Part shown: positions 24,430-33,634 of the stretch, one piece after another
Position numbering within the stretch: position 1 is the first letter of the stretch
How the letters are laid out: every line of letters begins with the position of its first letter
Assembly: GCA_938005675.1 (NCBI GenBank)
Contig: CALKXH010000066.1
Coordinates: forward strand, 1 to 43,636
Origin: an uncultured Anaerolineae bacterium
GTDB lineage: Bacteria > Chloroflexota > Anaerolineae > Aggregatilineales > UBA2796
Reading direction: 5' to 3'
DNA length: 43,636 nt
The notes under the pieces: model-generated
Told to the model about the DNA's origin: nothing
What the model saw: only the letters and a program-made list of their open reading frames with translations
The model's database searches: none
Translations under genes and position numbers: made by a program

Positions 24430-24711
24430 ATGTCGGCAACTGCTACTCCCAATAAAGTCCGTCTGTTTTTGGAAGACCACACGGGTAACAAGCGCCGCGA
24501 AGCGCGCATCGCCACGGAAGCGCCCGTGCGCGAGTTGGTGCCGGCACTCATCACCGCGCTCGGCTTGGCAACGACCGATCCGCGCGGTCGCCCGCAGCAG
24601 TACCACCTCGCCTACGAGAACCGCCAGCTCCAGATGGAAGAGACGCTCGAGTCGGCGGGCGTGGTCGAGGGCGCGACGCTGACGATGGTGCCCGAGATGA
24701 CCGCCGGCTGA
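24430..24711 (+). CDS. Ubiquitin-like beta-grasp protein (Ubl)
   Basis: 93 residues from ATG 24430 (AAGGAG at 9-nt spacing; the ATG at 24406 would place that site inside the gene). The pattern follows ubiquitin: strand KVRLFLEDHTG, strand EARIATEAPV, helix LVPALITALGL, strand QYHLAYENRQLQ, then ETLESAGVVEGATLTMVPE. The last segment matches the [20 protein letters not shown] spacing of ubiquitin. The chain ends MTAG, so the final residue is a bare C-terminal Gly at the place of ubiquitin Gly76, with Ala before it and no tail to remove. It has only two lysines (K9, K20). It is the natural substrate of the E1, E2 and JAMM genes around it. YukD/EsaB-like secretion accessory is the main alternative. 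Confidence 0.87.
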   Translation: MSATATPNKVRLFLEDHTGNKRREARIATEAPVRELVPALITALGLATTDPRGRPQQYHLAYENRQLQMEETLESAGVVEGATLTMVPEMTAG

Positions 24712-24750
24712 GCTGGCGTCTCTGGCAACCTCGCTGTGCAATAGGGAAGC

Positions 24751-24784
24751 CGCCCGCTGCAAGCCACCTCGGTTTGAGCGGGCG
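24751..24784 (+). terminator. Inverted repeat between Ubl and JAMM genes
   Basis: CGCCCGCT (24751-24758) and AGCGGGCG (24777-24784) form a perfect 8-bp stem with an 18-nt loop, 39 bp after the Ubl stop. No T run follows, so it may attenuate or protect the upstream mRNA and not fully terminate. Confidence 0.4.
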
Positions 24785-24830
24785 CGCTGTCTTAGGCGCA
24801 AGGTCTTAAGCTCAAGGGGCGCTCCGCCCG

Positions 24831-24860
24831 TCCAGCTCGATGAAATCCAGCTCGATGAAA
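24831..24860 (+). repeat. Perfect 15-bp tandem duplication upstream of the JAMM gene
   Basis: TCCAGCTCGATGAAA occurs twice head to tail (24831-24845, 24846-24860), ending 26 bp before the ATG at 24887. It may be a chance slippage product or a regulatory site. Confidence 0.85.
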
Positions 24861-24886
24861 TCTAGCAAGGCGCACTAGGCAAAAGC

Positions 24887-26038
24887 ATGAAGTATCTCAG
24901 CCTGCACATCACCAGCAACGAAGGCGAGCTGCTCTACGCTAGAGACGTAGACGCCGCCAACTTGTGCGAGGGCTTCGTCCGTCGTTTGGTCTCGGAGTTG
25001 GTTGGACAAGCCGTCATTCGGCAAGGCGAACACTACACCGTCCGCCTGACGCCGCGCTACGGCACCGCCATGCGCGCACAGGGCATCCTCTTCACGCCGC
25101 CGTCGCCGCCCGTCCAGAATACGTGGATCGCCTTGCACTACGAGCCGAACACGCCCCCCGATCAGCCCGTCTCTTACTTCGGCCTCGAACTGTACGTCCG
25201 CGAACGCAACCTGATGCTCGCCTACGACTTCCAGCCGCAGACGCTCAGCGCCGATTTCATCGCCTACGGCGTGGAGCAAGCCCTGCTCAGTCTGGGCGTG
25301 CTGCAGGATGGGCAGCTCTATCGCCTGCGCTTCTACGCCAAAGACGACGACGACGCCCAGTTCGATAAAGAACAGCTGCCCACCTTAGAGCGCAAAGCCG
25401 CCAGCCTGATCGAATTCCTCTCCGACGAGCCCGAGATGCCCGCCTTCGCCTTCCGCGACCCAAACGCCTATCCGATCCTCAGCAGCGTCGGGCAGCCCCA
25501 AGCCGATGATATCCGCATCTTCGTGCGCCAAAGCACCTACGAGGCGCTCATCCAAGCCGCCAAGATCAGCGAAGAGGTCGAGGTGGGCGGCATTTTGGTC
25601 GGCAACGTCTACCGCCCGACCGACGGCGGGCGGCTGATCGTCGAGGTCAGCGATTTCATCATCAGCGAGGGCTTGGTCTCCAGCGCCACCGAGCTGCACT
25701 ACACCTTCGAGAGCTGGCAGAGCCATCAGGCGCAGCTGCGCCAACAGTTCCCCGCCAAGCGCATCGTCGGCTGGTATCACACGCACGTGGTCACCATGCC
25801 CACCAGCCAAAGCGAGAGCCTCCCCGCGCAGGATGACGAGTCGCCCAGCGCCCAAGGCACGACCCTGTTCTTCTCTCAGCACGACGTCTTCTTGCACAGC
25901 CAGTTCTTCGCCGATGAATGGTACGTGGCGCTCGTGCTCGACCCGTGGGGCAACAGCCAGTTCTTCTGCTGGAAGGACGGTCAGATCGCGCCCTGCTATG
26001 CCTATCACCTCTACGCCGATCTGGGAGTCGCCTCATGA
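24887..26038 (+). CDS. JAMM/MPN-family metallopeptidase (deubiquitinase-like)
   Basis: A 383-residue protein. The C-terminal domain (about 205-375) is a JAMM zinc peptidase: E232 in VEVGGILVG, H298-T-H300 in GWYHTH, and S330-x2-D333 in FFSQHD. All zinc-ligand and catalytic residues are present. The spacing between HxH and SxxD is 29 residues against 7-10 in the usual motif, owing to a Ser/Glu/Gln-rich insert. The N-terminal 200 residues are a separate alpha/beta domain of unknown type with an acidic run (KDDDDAQFDKE). As the Ubl has no tail to trim, the likely job is to cleave Ubl from substrates. The ribosome site is weak. It overlaps the next gene (ATGA). Confidence 0.88.
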   Translation: MKYLSLHITSNEGELLYARDVDAANLCEGFVRRLVSELVGQAVIRQGEHYTVRLTPRYGTAMRAQGILFTPPSPPVQNTWIALHYEPNTPPDQPVSYFGLELYVRERNLMLAYDFQPQTLSADFIAYGVEQALLSLGVLQDGQLYRLRFYAKDDDDAQFDKEQLPTLERKAASLIEFLSDEPEMPAFAFRDPNAYPILSSVGQPQADDIRIFVRQSTYEALIQAAKISEEVEVGGILVGNVYRPTDGGRLIVEVSDFIISEGLVSSATELHYTFESWQSHQAQLRQQFPAKRIVGWYHTHVVTMPTSQSESLPAQDDESPSAQGTTLFFSQHDVFLHSQFFADEWYVALVLDPWGNSQFFCWKDGQIAPCYAYHLYADLGVAS

Positions 26039-29000
26039 ACGCGCTATTGCGGCTGCTGTGGGAGCACCCTGCCGATTCGCAGGGCTTGATTTGCGCCTTC
26101 ACGCCGGACGGCGAGAAGCTGATCGGCGGCGCGGAAGATGGCAGCCTCTACGCCTTCGCCCGCGATGGCAGCCTGCTGTGGAGACAGCAGATTCAAGGCG
26201 AGGCGTTCCGCTTTGCGCTCTCGCAGCGCAGCAACATCCTCGCCGTCGGCACGATTCGCGGCGTCGATACCAGCGTGCTGGACTTCGAGAGCGGCGAGCT
26301 GCTCTGGAAATACAGCGGCGGCGCACAGACCAAAGCCGGGGTCGCCGTGACGGAAGACGGCGAGCGCATCGTCAGCGGCGATGACGACGGCAAAATTCGC
26401 TGCTTCGCCCGCGATGGCAGCCTGCTGTGGCAATATGCGTGCAACCACAGGAAGATCGCGCGCCTGAGCATGACGCCGAACGGTCGGCGCATCGTCTTCG
26501 GCGGCAACGATCACATCTACTGCCTGAACGAGGCGGGCGAGCTGCTCTGGAAATATCGCACAGGCGGGGAGGTCTGGGCGGGCGCGCGCGTGCTGCCAGA
26601 TGGCTCGCGGGTGATCGGCGGCTCGAACGATCAGTACGTCTACCTGCTGGACGAAGCGGGCGAGCTGATCTGGCGCTACAAGCTGGGCGGCAACGTCAAT
26701 ATCACCTACCCCACCGCCGATGGCGCCTTCATCGCCGCCGGCTCAACCGACTCGCACGTCTACCTCCTCAGCGGCACGGGCGAGCTGCTCTGGAAATACC
26801 GCACCGGCGATAGCATCTACGGGCTGAGCCTGAGCGCCGACGCCGAGTTCGTGGCGGTCGCCTCGTATGATCGGCACATCTACCTCTTCAGCCGCACGGG
26901 CGAGCTGCTGGAGAAATACCGCACCGGCAATCAGGTCTACGTGGTCGATATCACAGCCGACGGGCGCTTCATCGGCTCGTTCGGCTTCGATAAGCACATC
27001 TACCTCTTCGAGAATCGCTACGCCGCGCGCACCAATGCCGAACGCACCGAAGTGCACGGCATCCTGAAGCAACGCGTCATCGCCCAAGTGCGCCGCGCCT
27101 TCGTCGAGAACACCTACTACGGGCTGTGCTACTGGTTCGATCAGTTCAACCAGCTGCTGCGCCGCAACGAGTTCGACCTGTGCGACGCCCTGATCGCCGA
27201 GGCGCGCCAAGAGGGTTACCCCTTCACGCCCGCCGAGCAACGCTTCGTCGATAGCCGCGAGGGCGCCATCCTGCTCAAGCGCGGCATCGCCGCCCAGCGC
27301 GCAGGCGATTTCGCCGCCGCCGAACGCTTCTACCAGCGAGCCATCGCCCTGCAACGCAAAGCGGGCTGCCCCGTCTGCGAGAATCAAGCCCAGCTGGCGC
27401 TGCGCTGGCTGGCGGAAGAACGCCTCAGCGGGCTGCGCGATCCGCTGCTGGATAAAACGTATGACGAGGTGCTGGTGCTGGGCGGCAGCGAGGCGCTCCT
27501 CACGGCGCGCCTGAGCAGCGCCCCGCCCGATCATCTGCCCCTGATCATCCGCGCCGCCACCAAAATGCGCCTGACCAAGCCGCTCCTGCAGGCGCTCAGG
27601 AGCGACGATAGGCGCTTGCAAATGCTGGCAATTGCCACGCTGAACCGCTTCAGCGATATCGGCGAGGTCGCCCCGATTGTGGCGGCTCTGCAGCACGAGA
27701 ATCCGTTCGTGCGCTGGCAAGCCGCCGCCATGCTCAGCCGCCAGAAGAACTTGCCGCCCGATCTCGCCGCCCAGCTGCTCGATCTGATCGCCGCCGAGCG
27801 CGACCCGGATGCGCGACGCATCCTGATCGAGATCGCCGCCCATCTCAAGGTCGAAGAGCTGACCCCACTGCTCATCCCCCTGCTGCAGGACTCCGATAAC
27901 GACCTGCGCTGGAGCGCGGTGACGGCGCTGGGCAAAGTCGGCGATAGACGCGCCCTGCCCGCCCTGCGCAAGACCTCAGAGGGCTACACGATCACCGAGC
28001 TGAGCATCCACGACGCCATTCAGCGCGCCATCCGCGAGATCGAGCAGCGCTTCCCGCTCCCCAAGCTGACCAGCTGGAGCGCCATGCGCCTGAACGACCC
28101 CAGTCACAAGCCCGCCACGCTCTATTGGAAGGGCGAGAGCGTCCTGTTTGTGGGCAAGCTCAGCGGCGCTCAGGATAGCACCCTCCTCTCGTTCGTGATC
28201 GTCAATCCGCAAGGCACGGAGCTATACCGCCTCAGCTTGAGCTACGCCGAGTTCGTCGCCCATACCGAACGCCTGCACGCCCAGCTCTCCGAGCAGCTGC
28301 AGACGCTCAGCGCGCCGCCGATGCAAGCCGCGCCCCCTCCCCTCAGCGCCGAGCCCGACTACACAGATGATGAGGATGAGGCTGAGGATGACGACGAAAT
28401 CATCGACGGCGACGCGGACCTCGAAGCCTACATGGACGACACGATCCCCTTCGACGCGCTCGCGCGACCTGCGCCCGATGTGCCGCGCAGCCTCAATTTG
28501 GAGGTGCAGCCCGGCGCGCTGTGGGTGCTGCTCTCGCCCGATATCACCAACGCGTGGCAAGTCGGTACGTTCAGCGCCACGCTGTATGTGCGCGATGAGG
28601 TCACCAACCTCGATGAGCCGATGGGCAGCCTTGAGATCGCTTTTTTTGAGGAGGCGTGCCTCGAAAGCGGGCGACTCTCGCTCAATCCCAACCCGTTCAA
28701 CACCGATCTGGAGTGGGCGGTTGAATACGTCGAGGCGATTTACTTGCTGGTGCGCCTCTCAGCCTTGCCCTTGCACACCGAGCTGCGCGCTGAAGTGTGG
28801 TACGGCGAGCCGGAAAGGGGGCAGCTGGTGCTGAGCGAGACGCGCCTGAGCGCCGCTGAGAGCGACGCCAACCTGCAATTCCAATTTCAGCAGCCGCATT
28901 GGCGCGTCGGGACTTACACAGCCCGCTTTCTGATTCGGGGCGTCCCGAAGCTGACGCGCAGCTTTGAGATCAAGCCCTACACCTACGAAACTTGGCAAAG

Positions 29001-31155
29001 CCTGCCTGAGGATGTGCCCTACTTGTGGGAGTTCTTCGGGCGGCACTTGATCCGCACCGGGCGCGGCGCGGCGCTGGTGCAGGTCGTCAAGGATATGCGC
29101 TATTTGGTGGCTAAGACGGCGCTGTGCCGCCCGCATCGGGTGGAGGCTGACCTGAATCTCGCCGCCGCCCACGCCCCCGCCGATGCGCAGCTCGCTATTT
29201 TGCGCCGCGAGTACGCTCGCATCCATCACATCCTCGCCGCCGCCCAAAAAAGCGACGAGATCGCCGCGACGCTCGTCTTGTGGCTGGGCGATGTGCCTGC
29301 TCTGCAGCCGCTGGTCGCCGATTACGCCCGCAGCTTGGCGCTGCCGCGCTTGGCGGCTTGGCACGATCTGCCCGCCCTACACCCCGCCCTGATCCGCACC
29401 TTGCGCGGGCACCTCGATAGCGTCCTCGATTGCGCCTACAGCCCGGACGGCAGCCTGCTAGCGACGGTCTCGGAAGATCAGTCGGTGCGCCTGTGGGACG
29501 TTCAGACGGGCAATCTGCGCACCTTGCTGCGCGGCTTGAACCATCGCCAGTACAGCTGTGATATCAGCCGCGATGGCAAGTGGCTGGTCAGCAGCGGCTG
29601 GCAGCAGCTGCAGCTGTGGGATGTCCAGCGCGGCGCGCGCGTGCGCGTGCTGAACGGGCATGGCAACACGGTCATCGATAGCGCCTTCCATCCGGATAGC
29701 CAGCGGCTGCTCTCAGTCGGTAACGATGGCTTCCTGCGCCTGTGGGACGTCTCCACGGGGGCAGAGCTGCACAACGCGCGCTCTTCCTCCGAGCACCCGC
29801 CGAACGCCGTCGCTTTCAACTCGGATGGCAGGCTCTTCTGCTCGGCGCATCGCGGCGGCGACTTGATGCTCTGGCAGACTGAGCTCTTCGATACCATCCG
29901 CAGGCTCAGCATCTCCTCTTCGGCGTTGCGGACGGTCGCCTTCAGCCCCGACGATGCGTTCATCGCAGCCGGCAACGACGCTCACGAGGTGCTGATCCTA
30001 TCCCTTGAGGAGTCGACGCGCCCGCTGCGCAAGCTCATAGGGCACGAGGGCATCGTCCAGCGCGTCGCCTTCAGCCCCAACGGCGAGTGGCTGGCGTCGG
30101 TCGGCAGCGATACCAGCTTGCGGCTGTGGCGCTGGCGCTCTGAACAGACCCCGCGCGTCACTGCTCACGGACATCTGCAGGCTGTGCGGGCGGTCGCCTT
30201 TCATCCTGATGGCACGCAGCTGGCAACCACCTCCGAAGACAAAGACGTGAAGGTGTGGGATGTGCAGCGCCTGCTGCAAGATGAGGCGGTGCATCCGCGC
30301 GCCATGCCGATGTGGTACGCCGACCTCAGCCAGGATGGCAACTTGGCGCTCAGCGATGATCGCAACCGCCTGATCCTGTGGGATGTCGCCACGGGCGCGC
30401 CCATCCGCACAATGGCGAGTCCCCAATCGGGCGGACTGTTCAGCTGCGCCATCAGCCCCGATAACCGCTGGGCGCTCAGCGGCGGTCAGGATCACAGGTT
30501 GCGCCTGTGGGATTTGGCAAGCGGGCGGCTGCTGCGCACGCTAGAGGGGCATAGCCAACCGATTTGGCGCGTCGCCATCAGCCCGAATGGCGAATGGTTT
30601 GCCAGCGCGTCCGCCGATCAGAGCGTGCGGGTCTGGGAGTTCTCCAGCGGCGAGACGCGCCTCATCCTGAACGGTCACAGCGAGCAGGTCAACTGTTGCG
30701 CCATCAGCCCGAATGGGCGCTACATCGCTAGCGCCAGCGCCGATGGCACTGCGCGGCTGTGGTGGGCTGAAGATGGCAGCGAGCGCAACGTCTTCAGCGG
30801 GCATGGCGGCAACTCGGTGCTGGTCTGCGCCTTCAGCCCGGACGGGCGCTACTTGGCGACGGGCGGCTACGATAAGAAGATCAAGCTCTATTCGGTCAGG
30901 ACGGGCGACGATCTCATGACGTTGGAGGGGCATACTCACAACGTTCAGGCGCTCGCCTTCTCGCCCGATGGCGAGTGGTTGCTCTCCGGCGCGCGCAACG
31001 GCGGCTTGCGCTTATGGCGGCTGCGCGATCACACCTGCCTGCACAGCCTCTTCATCGACCGCGGCGTGACCAACTGCGCCTTCCTGCCCGATGGCGAGCG
31101 CGTCATGATCGCCAGCGGCAGCGGGCTGTACTTGCTGCGCATCCAGTTCGCCTGA
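26035..31155 (+). CDS. Giant PQQ-like propeller, HEAT and double WD40 scaffold
   Basis: 1706 residues from ATG 26035, which overlaps the JAMM stop as ATGA. Domains in order: PQQ-like propeller (about 1-325, with recurring GELLWKYRTG); a helical/TPR-like part (about 330-500); HEAT repeats (about 501-647); a region of unknown fold; an acidic linker (about 775-802); a beta-rich Ig-like part (about 820-985); a helical part; then 14 WD40 blades (about 1119-1706, with repeated GH...AFSPDG...LRLWDV), enough for two seven-bladed propellers. It has no signal peptide or enzyme motif. Such proteins are scaffolds or substrate receptors; eukaryotic ubiquitin ligases often use WD40 propellers to bind substrates. 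A matching role here is inference from position. Confidence 0.9.
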   Translation: MNALLRLLWEHPADSQGLICAFTPDGEKLIGGAEDGSLYAFARDGSLLWRQQIQGEAFRFALSQRSNILAVGTIRGVDTSVLDFESGELLWKYSGGAQTKAGVAVTEDGERIVSGDDDGKIRCFARDGSLLWQYACNHRKIARLSMTPNGRRIVFGGNDHIYCLNEAGELLWKYRTGGEVWAGARVLPDGSRVIGGSNDQYVYLLDEAGELIWRYKLGGNVNITYPTADGAFIAAGSTDSHVYLLSGTGELLWKYRTGDSIYGLSLSADAEFVAVASYDRHIYLFSRTGELLEKYRTGNQVYVVDITADGRFIGSFGFDKHIYLFENRYAARTNAERTEVHGILKQRVIAQVRRAFVENTYYGLCYWFDQFNQLLRRNEFDLCDALIAEARQEGYPFTPAEQRFVDSREGAILLKRGIAAQRAGDFAAAERFYQRAIALQRKAGCPVCENQAQLALRWLAEERLSGLRDPLLDKTYDEVLVLGGSEALLTARLSSAPPDHLPLIIRAATKMRLTKPLLQALRSDDRRLQMLAIATLNRFSDIGEVAPIVAALQHENPFVRWQAAAMLSRQKNLPPDLAAQLLDLIAAERDPDARRILIEIAAHLKVEELTPLLIPLLQDSDNDLRWSAVTALGKVGDRRALPALRKTSEGYTITELSIHDAIQRAIREIEQRFPLPKLTSWSAMRLNDPSHKPATLYWKGESVLFVGKLSGAQDSTLLSFVIVNPQGTELYRLSLSYAEFVAHTERLHAQLSEQLQTLSAPPMQAAPPPLSAEPDYTDDEDEAEDDDEIIDGDADLEAYMDDTIPFDALARPAPDVPRSLNLEVQPGALWVLLSPDITNAWQVGTFSATLYVRDEVTNLDEPMGSLEIAFFEEACLESGRLSLNPNPFNTDLEWAVEYVEAIYLLVRLSALPLHTELRAEVWYGEPERGQLVLSETRLSAAESDANLQFQFQQPHWRVGTYTARFLIRGVPKLTRSFEIKPYTYETWQSLPEDVPYLWEFFGRHLIRTGRGAALVQVVKDMRYLVAKTALCRPHRVEADLNLAAAHAPADAQLAILRREYARIHHILAAAQKSDEIAATLVLWLGDVPALQPLVADYARSLALPRLAAWHDLPALHPALIRTLRGHLDSVLDCAYSPDGSLLATVSEDQSVRLWDVQTGNLRTLLRGLNHRQYSCDISRDGKWLVSSGWQQLQLWDVQRGARVRVLNGHGNTVIDSAFHPDSQRLLSVGNDGFLRLWDVSTGAELHNARSSSEHPPNAVAFNSDGRLFCSAHRGGDLMLWQTELFDTIRRLSISSSALRTVAFSPDDAFIAAGNDAHEVLILSLEESTRPLRKLIGHEGIVQRVAFSPNGEWLASVGSDTSLRLWRWRSEQTPRVTAHGHLQAVRAVAFHPDGTQLATTSEDKDVKVWDVQRLLQDEAVHPRAMPMWYADLSQDGNLALSDDRNRLILWDVATGAPIRTMASPQSGGLFSCAISPDNRWALSGGQDHRLRLWDLASGRLLRTLEGHSQPIWRVAISPNGEWFASASADQSVRVWEFSSGETRLILNGHSEQVNCCAISPNGRYIASASADGTARLWWAEDGSERNVFSGHGGNSVLVCAFSPDGRYLATGGYDKKIKLYSVRTGDDLMTLEGHTHNVQALAFSPDGEWLLSGARNGGLRLWRLRDHTCLHSLFIDRGVTNCAFLPDGERVMIASGSGLYLLRIQFA

Positions 31156-31189
31156 GGGCTGCAGAGCGCTCGGCACAGCGATTTTGGCA

Positions 31190-31219
31190 TTGTCAGGCGC
31201 GGCAATGTTGCGGTATAAT
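31190..31219 (+). promoter_or_regulatory. Promoter of tRNA-Leu
   Basis: TTGTCA (31190-31195), an 18-bp spacer and a perfect TATAAT (31214-31219), 16 bp before the tRNA. With no terminator visible after the tRNA, it may also serve tig. Confidence 0.75.
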
Positions 31220-31235
31220 GCACCAAAAGCCGTGC

Positions 31236-31316
31236 GGGGACGTGGCGGAATTGGCAGACGCGCATGACTTAGGATCATGTGGATTATCCGTGAGAGTTCG
31301 AGTCTCTCCGTCCCCA
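31236..31316 (+). tRNA. tRNA-Leu (anticodon TAG)
   Basis: The acceptor stem GGGGACG (31236-31242) pairs with CGTCCCC (31309-31315), with discriminator A at 31316. The D arm carries AATTGGCAGACGC, typical of leucine tRNAs. The anticodon stem CATGA/TCATG encloses loop CTTAGGA, giving anticodon TAG. The T arm is GAGAGTTCGAGTCTCTC. A class II variable arm is present. CCA is not encoded. Confidence 0.94.
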
Positions 31317-31392
31317 CTCTAGCCGCGCTCAGCTGTGAAGTTGGCGGCTCAGCCCTGATAGCTTATCCCCATGCGTGAAGGTATGAATCCGA

Positions 31393-32901
31393 ATGCAGAT
31401 TGAACACTTAGAGAATCACACGGCGCGCCTGACCGTAGACGTGCCAGAAGAGCGCTTCGCCGCTGCCATGCAACGCGCCGCCAAACGCCTTGCCAACAAA
31501 GTCAACATCCCCGGCTTCCGCAAAGGCAAGGCGCCCTTCGCCGTCGTCGTCAATTACGTCGGTCAGCAGGCGGTGATGGATGAAGCCCTCGAAGACTTGG
31601 GCAACGAGATTTACCGCGAGTCGCTGCAGGCGGCTAACCTGCAACCCTACACGACCGGCAGCCTCGAAGACGTCAAAACTGAGCCGAGCCTCCAGCTCAT
31701 TTTCAGCGTGCCGAAGGCGCCCGAAGTCGATCTGGGCGACTACCGCCAAGTCCGCCATGAGTACACGCCGCCCGTCATCACCGATGAACAGGTGCAAGAG
31801 GCGCTTGAGGCGCTGCGCGAGCGCCACGCCGAAGAGACCGTCGTCGAGCGCCCCGCCCAGCTGGGCGACGTGCTGATCGTCGATATCCGCGGCGAGGTGA
31901 CTCATCAGCACGGCGAGGAAGCCGCCGAAACGTCGGCTGAGCCGCCCGCCGAGCCTGAAACGGCTGAGGAGCAGCCTGAGACCTTCATCAACGAGACCGA
32001 CTTCAGCATTTTGCTCAGCACCGACCCCAAGCGCGAGTTCATGCCCGGCTTCACCGAGCAGGCGCTGGGCGTCTCGGCGGGCGAGACGCGCACAGTGACG
32101 CTCGCCTACCCCGCCGACTATGAGAACGCGCGCCTTGCCGCGCATACCTTCACCATCACCTTCAGCGTCAAGCAAATCAAGGCGCGCCAACTGCCTGAGC
32201 TGGACGACGCCTTCGCCAAGCGCGTCAGCAACGAGAGCCTTCAAAGCCTCGCCGAGCTGACCGAGCGCGTGCGCGCCGATCTGGAGGCGAACGCCAAGCG
32301 CGAAGCCGACGAAGCCTACTCCGACATCATCTTCCAGAAGATCGTCGAAGGCGCCACCGTGCGCTATCCCGAAGCCATGCTTGAGGACTACATCGATGAC
32401 GTCCTCAATGAACTCAGCGAGAACTTGCGGCAGCGCGGCTTATCGTTGGAGATGCTCAAGCAGGTGCAGGGCAAAGATGACGCCGCCTTGCGCGCCGAGT
32501 ACCGCGAAACTGCCCTCAACCGCCTCAAGCGCAGCCTCGTCATGCAGACGCTCATCAAGGCTGAGCAGATCAACGTCAGCGCCGCCGAGCTGGACGCCCA
32601 CATCGAGGCGATGCTCGACTCCATCGGCGGCGTGGATGCCGCCCAAGCTCAAACTTTCCGCCGCATGTTCAAGGCGGAAGCCAATCGGCGCGACGTCGGC
32701 TTGCGCTTGGTCATGGATCGCTTGAAGGAGCGCTTGGTCGCCATCGGGCGCGGCGAGGCGCCCGACCTCGCCGATTTGAGCATGCCCGTCGCCGCTGAGC
32801 AAATCTCGCTGAGCAGCGCCCTAGCCGAAGCGGAGAGCGCTGAGCCGCCCGCCGCCTCTGAAGAGGCGCAGGCAAGCTCACAGACGGATGAGAACGCCTA
32901 G
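31393..32901 (+). CDS. tig: Trigger factor
   Basis: A 502-residue ribosome-associated chaperone that receives nascent chains at the exit tunnel. The ribosome-binding signature GFRKGKAP is at 41-48. The peptidyl-prolyl isomerase domain (about 150-265) contains a 25-residue Glu/Pro/Ala-rich insertion (about 172-198). The C-terminal helical arms follow (about 265-460), then an acidic Ala/Glu/Ser tail of about 45 residues. The length is somewhat above the usual 430-450 because of the insertion and tail. The start is ATG 31393 with GAAGG about 12 nt upstream. It is followed by clpP and clpX, the classic tig-clpP-clpX order. Confidence 0.95.
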   Translation: MQIEHLENHTARLTVDVPEERFAAAMQRAAKRLANKVNIPGFRKGKAPFAVVVNYVGQQAVMDEALEDLGNEIYRESLQAANLQPYTTGSLEDVKTEPSLQLIFSVPKAPEVDLGDYRQVRHEYTPPVITDEQVQEALEALRERHAEETVVERPAQLGDVLIVDIRGEVTHQHGEEAAETSAEPPAEPETAEEQPETFINETDFSILLSTDPKREFMPGFTEQALGVSAGETRTVTLAYPADYENARLAAHTFTITFSVKQIKARQLPELDDAFAKRVSNESLQSLAELTERVRADLEANAKREADEAYSDIIFQKIVEGATVRYPEAMLEDYIDDVLNELSENLRQRGLSLEMLKQVQGKDDAALRAEYRETALNRLKRSLVMQTLIKAEQINVSAAELDAHIEAMLDSIGGVDAAQAQTFRRMFKAEANRRDVGLRLVMDRLKERLVAIGRGEAPDLADLSMPVAAEQISLSSALAEAESAEPPAASEEAQASSQTDENA

Positions 32902-32989
32902 AACGCTTGCGAAATTCTTGTGGCAGCTTCAGCTGAGCATCTGCTATGCTCATAAAATGATCCAAAAGGCAATGAAAGGCAAGCACGCT

Positions 32990-33622
32990 ATGACCGTCCA
33001 ACCTCCACTCGATTTGATCATCCCAACGGTGGTAGAGAGCACTGGGCGCGGCGAGCGCATTTACGATATCTACTCGCTGCTGCTCAAGGATCGGATCGTC
33101 TTCGTCGGCACGCCGATCACCGATCAAGTGGCGAACTTGGTCGTCGCGCAGCTGCTCTACCTGAACTACCAAGACCCTGAGCGCGAAATTCGCATGTACA
33201 TCAACAGCCCCGGCGGCAGCGTCTACGCCGGCTTCGCCATCTACGACGCCATGCAACTGATTCAAGCGCCCGTCTCCACCACTGCCATCGGCTTGACGGC
33301 GAGCTTCGGCACGGTCTTGCTGACGGCGGGCGCCAAAGGCAGACGCTACGCCCTGCCCAACGCCACCATCCACCTGCATCAGCCGTTGGTGCACGGCGGC
33401 TTGGGCGGTCAGGCAACCGACGTGATGATTCAGGCAAACGAGCTGATCCGTCAAAAGGAGAAGCTCTACAGCATCTTGAGCGAGTGCACCGGGCAACCGC
33501 GCGACGTGATCGAGCGCGACGCCGACCGCGACTTCTTCCTCGACGCGCCCAGAGCCGTCGAGTATGGCTTGGTCGATGCGGTGTTGCAGCCCACCGCCGT
33601 GCCGCACGCCGCCAAACAGTGA
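32990..33622 (+). CDS. clpP: ATP-dependent Clp protease proteolytic subunit
   Basis: A 210-residue serine peptidase that forms the 14-mer chamber served by ClpX. The ATG at 32990 is chosen because AAAGG lies 10 nt upstream and the protein then begins just before the conserved [18 protein letters not shown]. The catalytic triad is S105, H130 and D181. The residue after the serine is Phe (TASFGTVLL) where Met is usual, and the His motif reads IHLHQP with two extra residues in the loop that follows (PLVHGGLGG). These are mild departures and activity is expected. The gap to tig is 88 bp and contains a TATGCT that could be a weak -10 box. Confidence 0.94.
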   Translation: MTVQPPLDLIIPTVVESTGRGERIYDIYSLLLKDRIVFVGTPITDQVANLVVAQLLYLNYQDPEREIRMYINSPGGSVYAGFAIYDAMQLIQAPVSTTAIGLTASFGTVLLTAGAKGRRYALPNATIHLHQPLVHGGLGGQATDVMIQANELIRQKEKLYSILSECTGQPRDVIERDADRDFFLDAPRAVEYGLVDAVLQPTAVPHAAKQ

Positions 33623-33634
33623 GTTACGCAAATT

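Noticed and set aside
20656-26038. Possible anti-phage ubiquitin-like operon (Bil or CBASS type)
   Set aside because: Those operons lack Pup genes and RING/WD40 partners; CBASS also needs a CD-NTase and effector, which are absent. Housekeeping neighbours and lack of mobile genes also argue against a defence island, although an antiviral role is not excluded.
13853-31155. 20S proteasome subunits expected next to mpa/pafA
   Set aside because: Each gene in the interval was read; none has the N-terminal Thr nucleophile motif or fold pattern of PrcA/PrcB.
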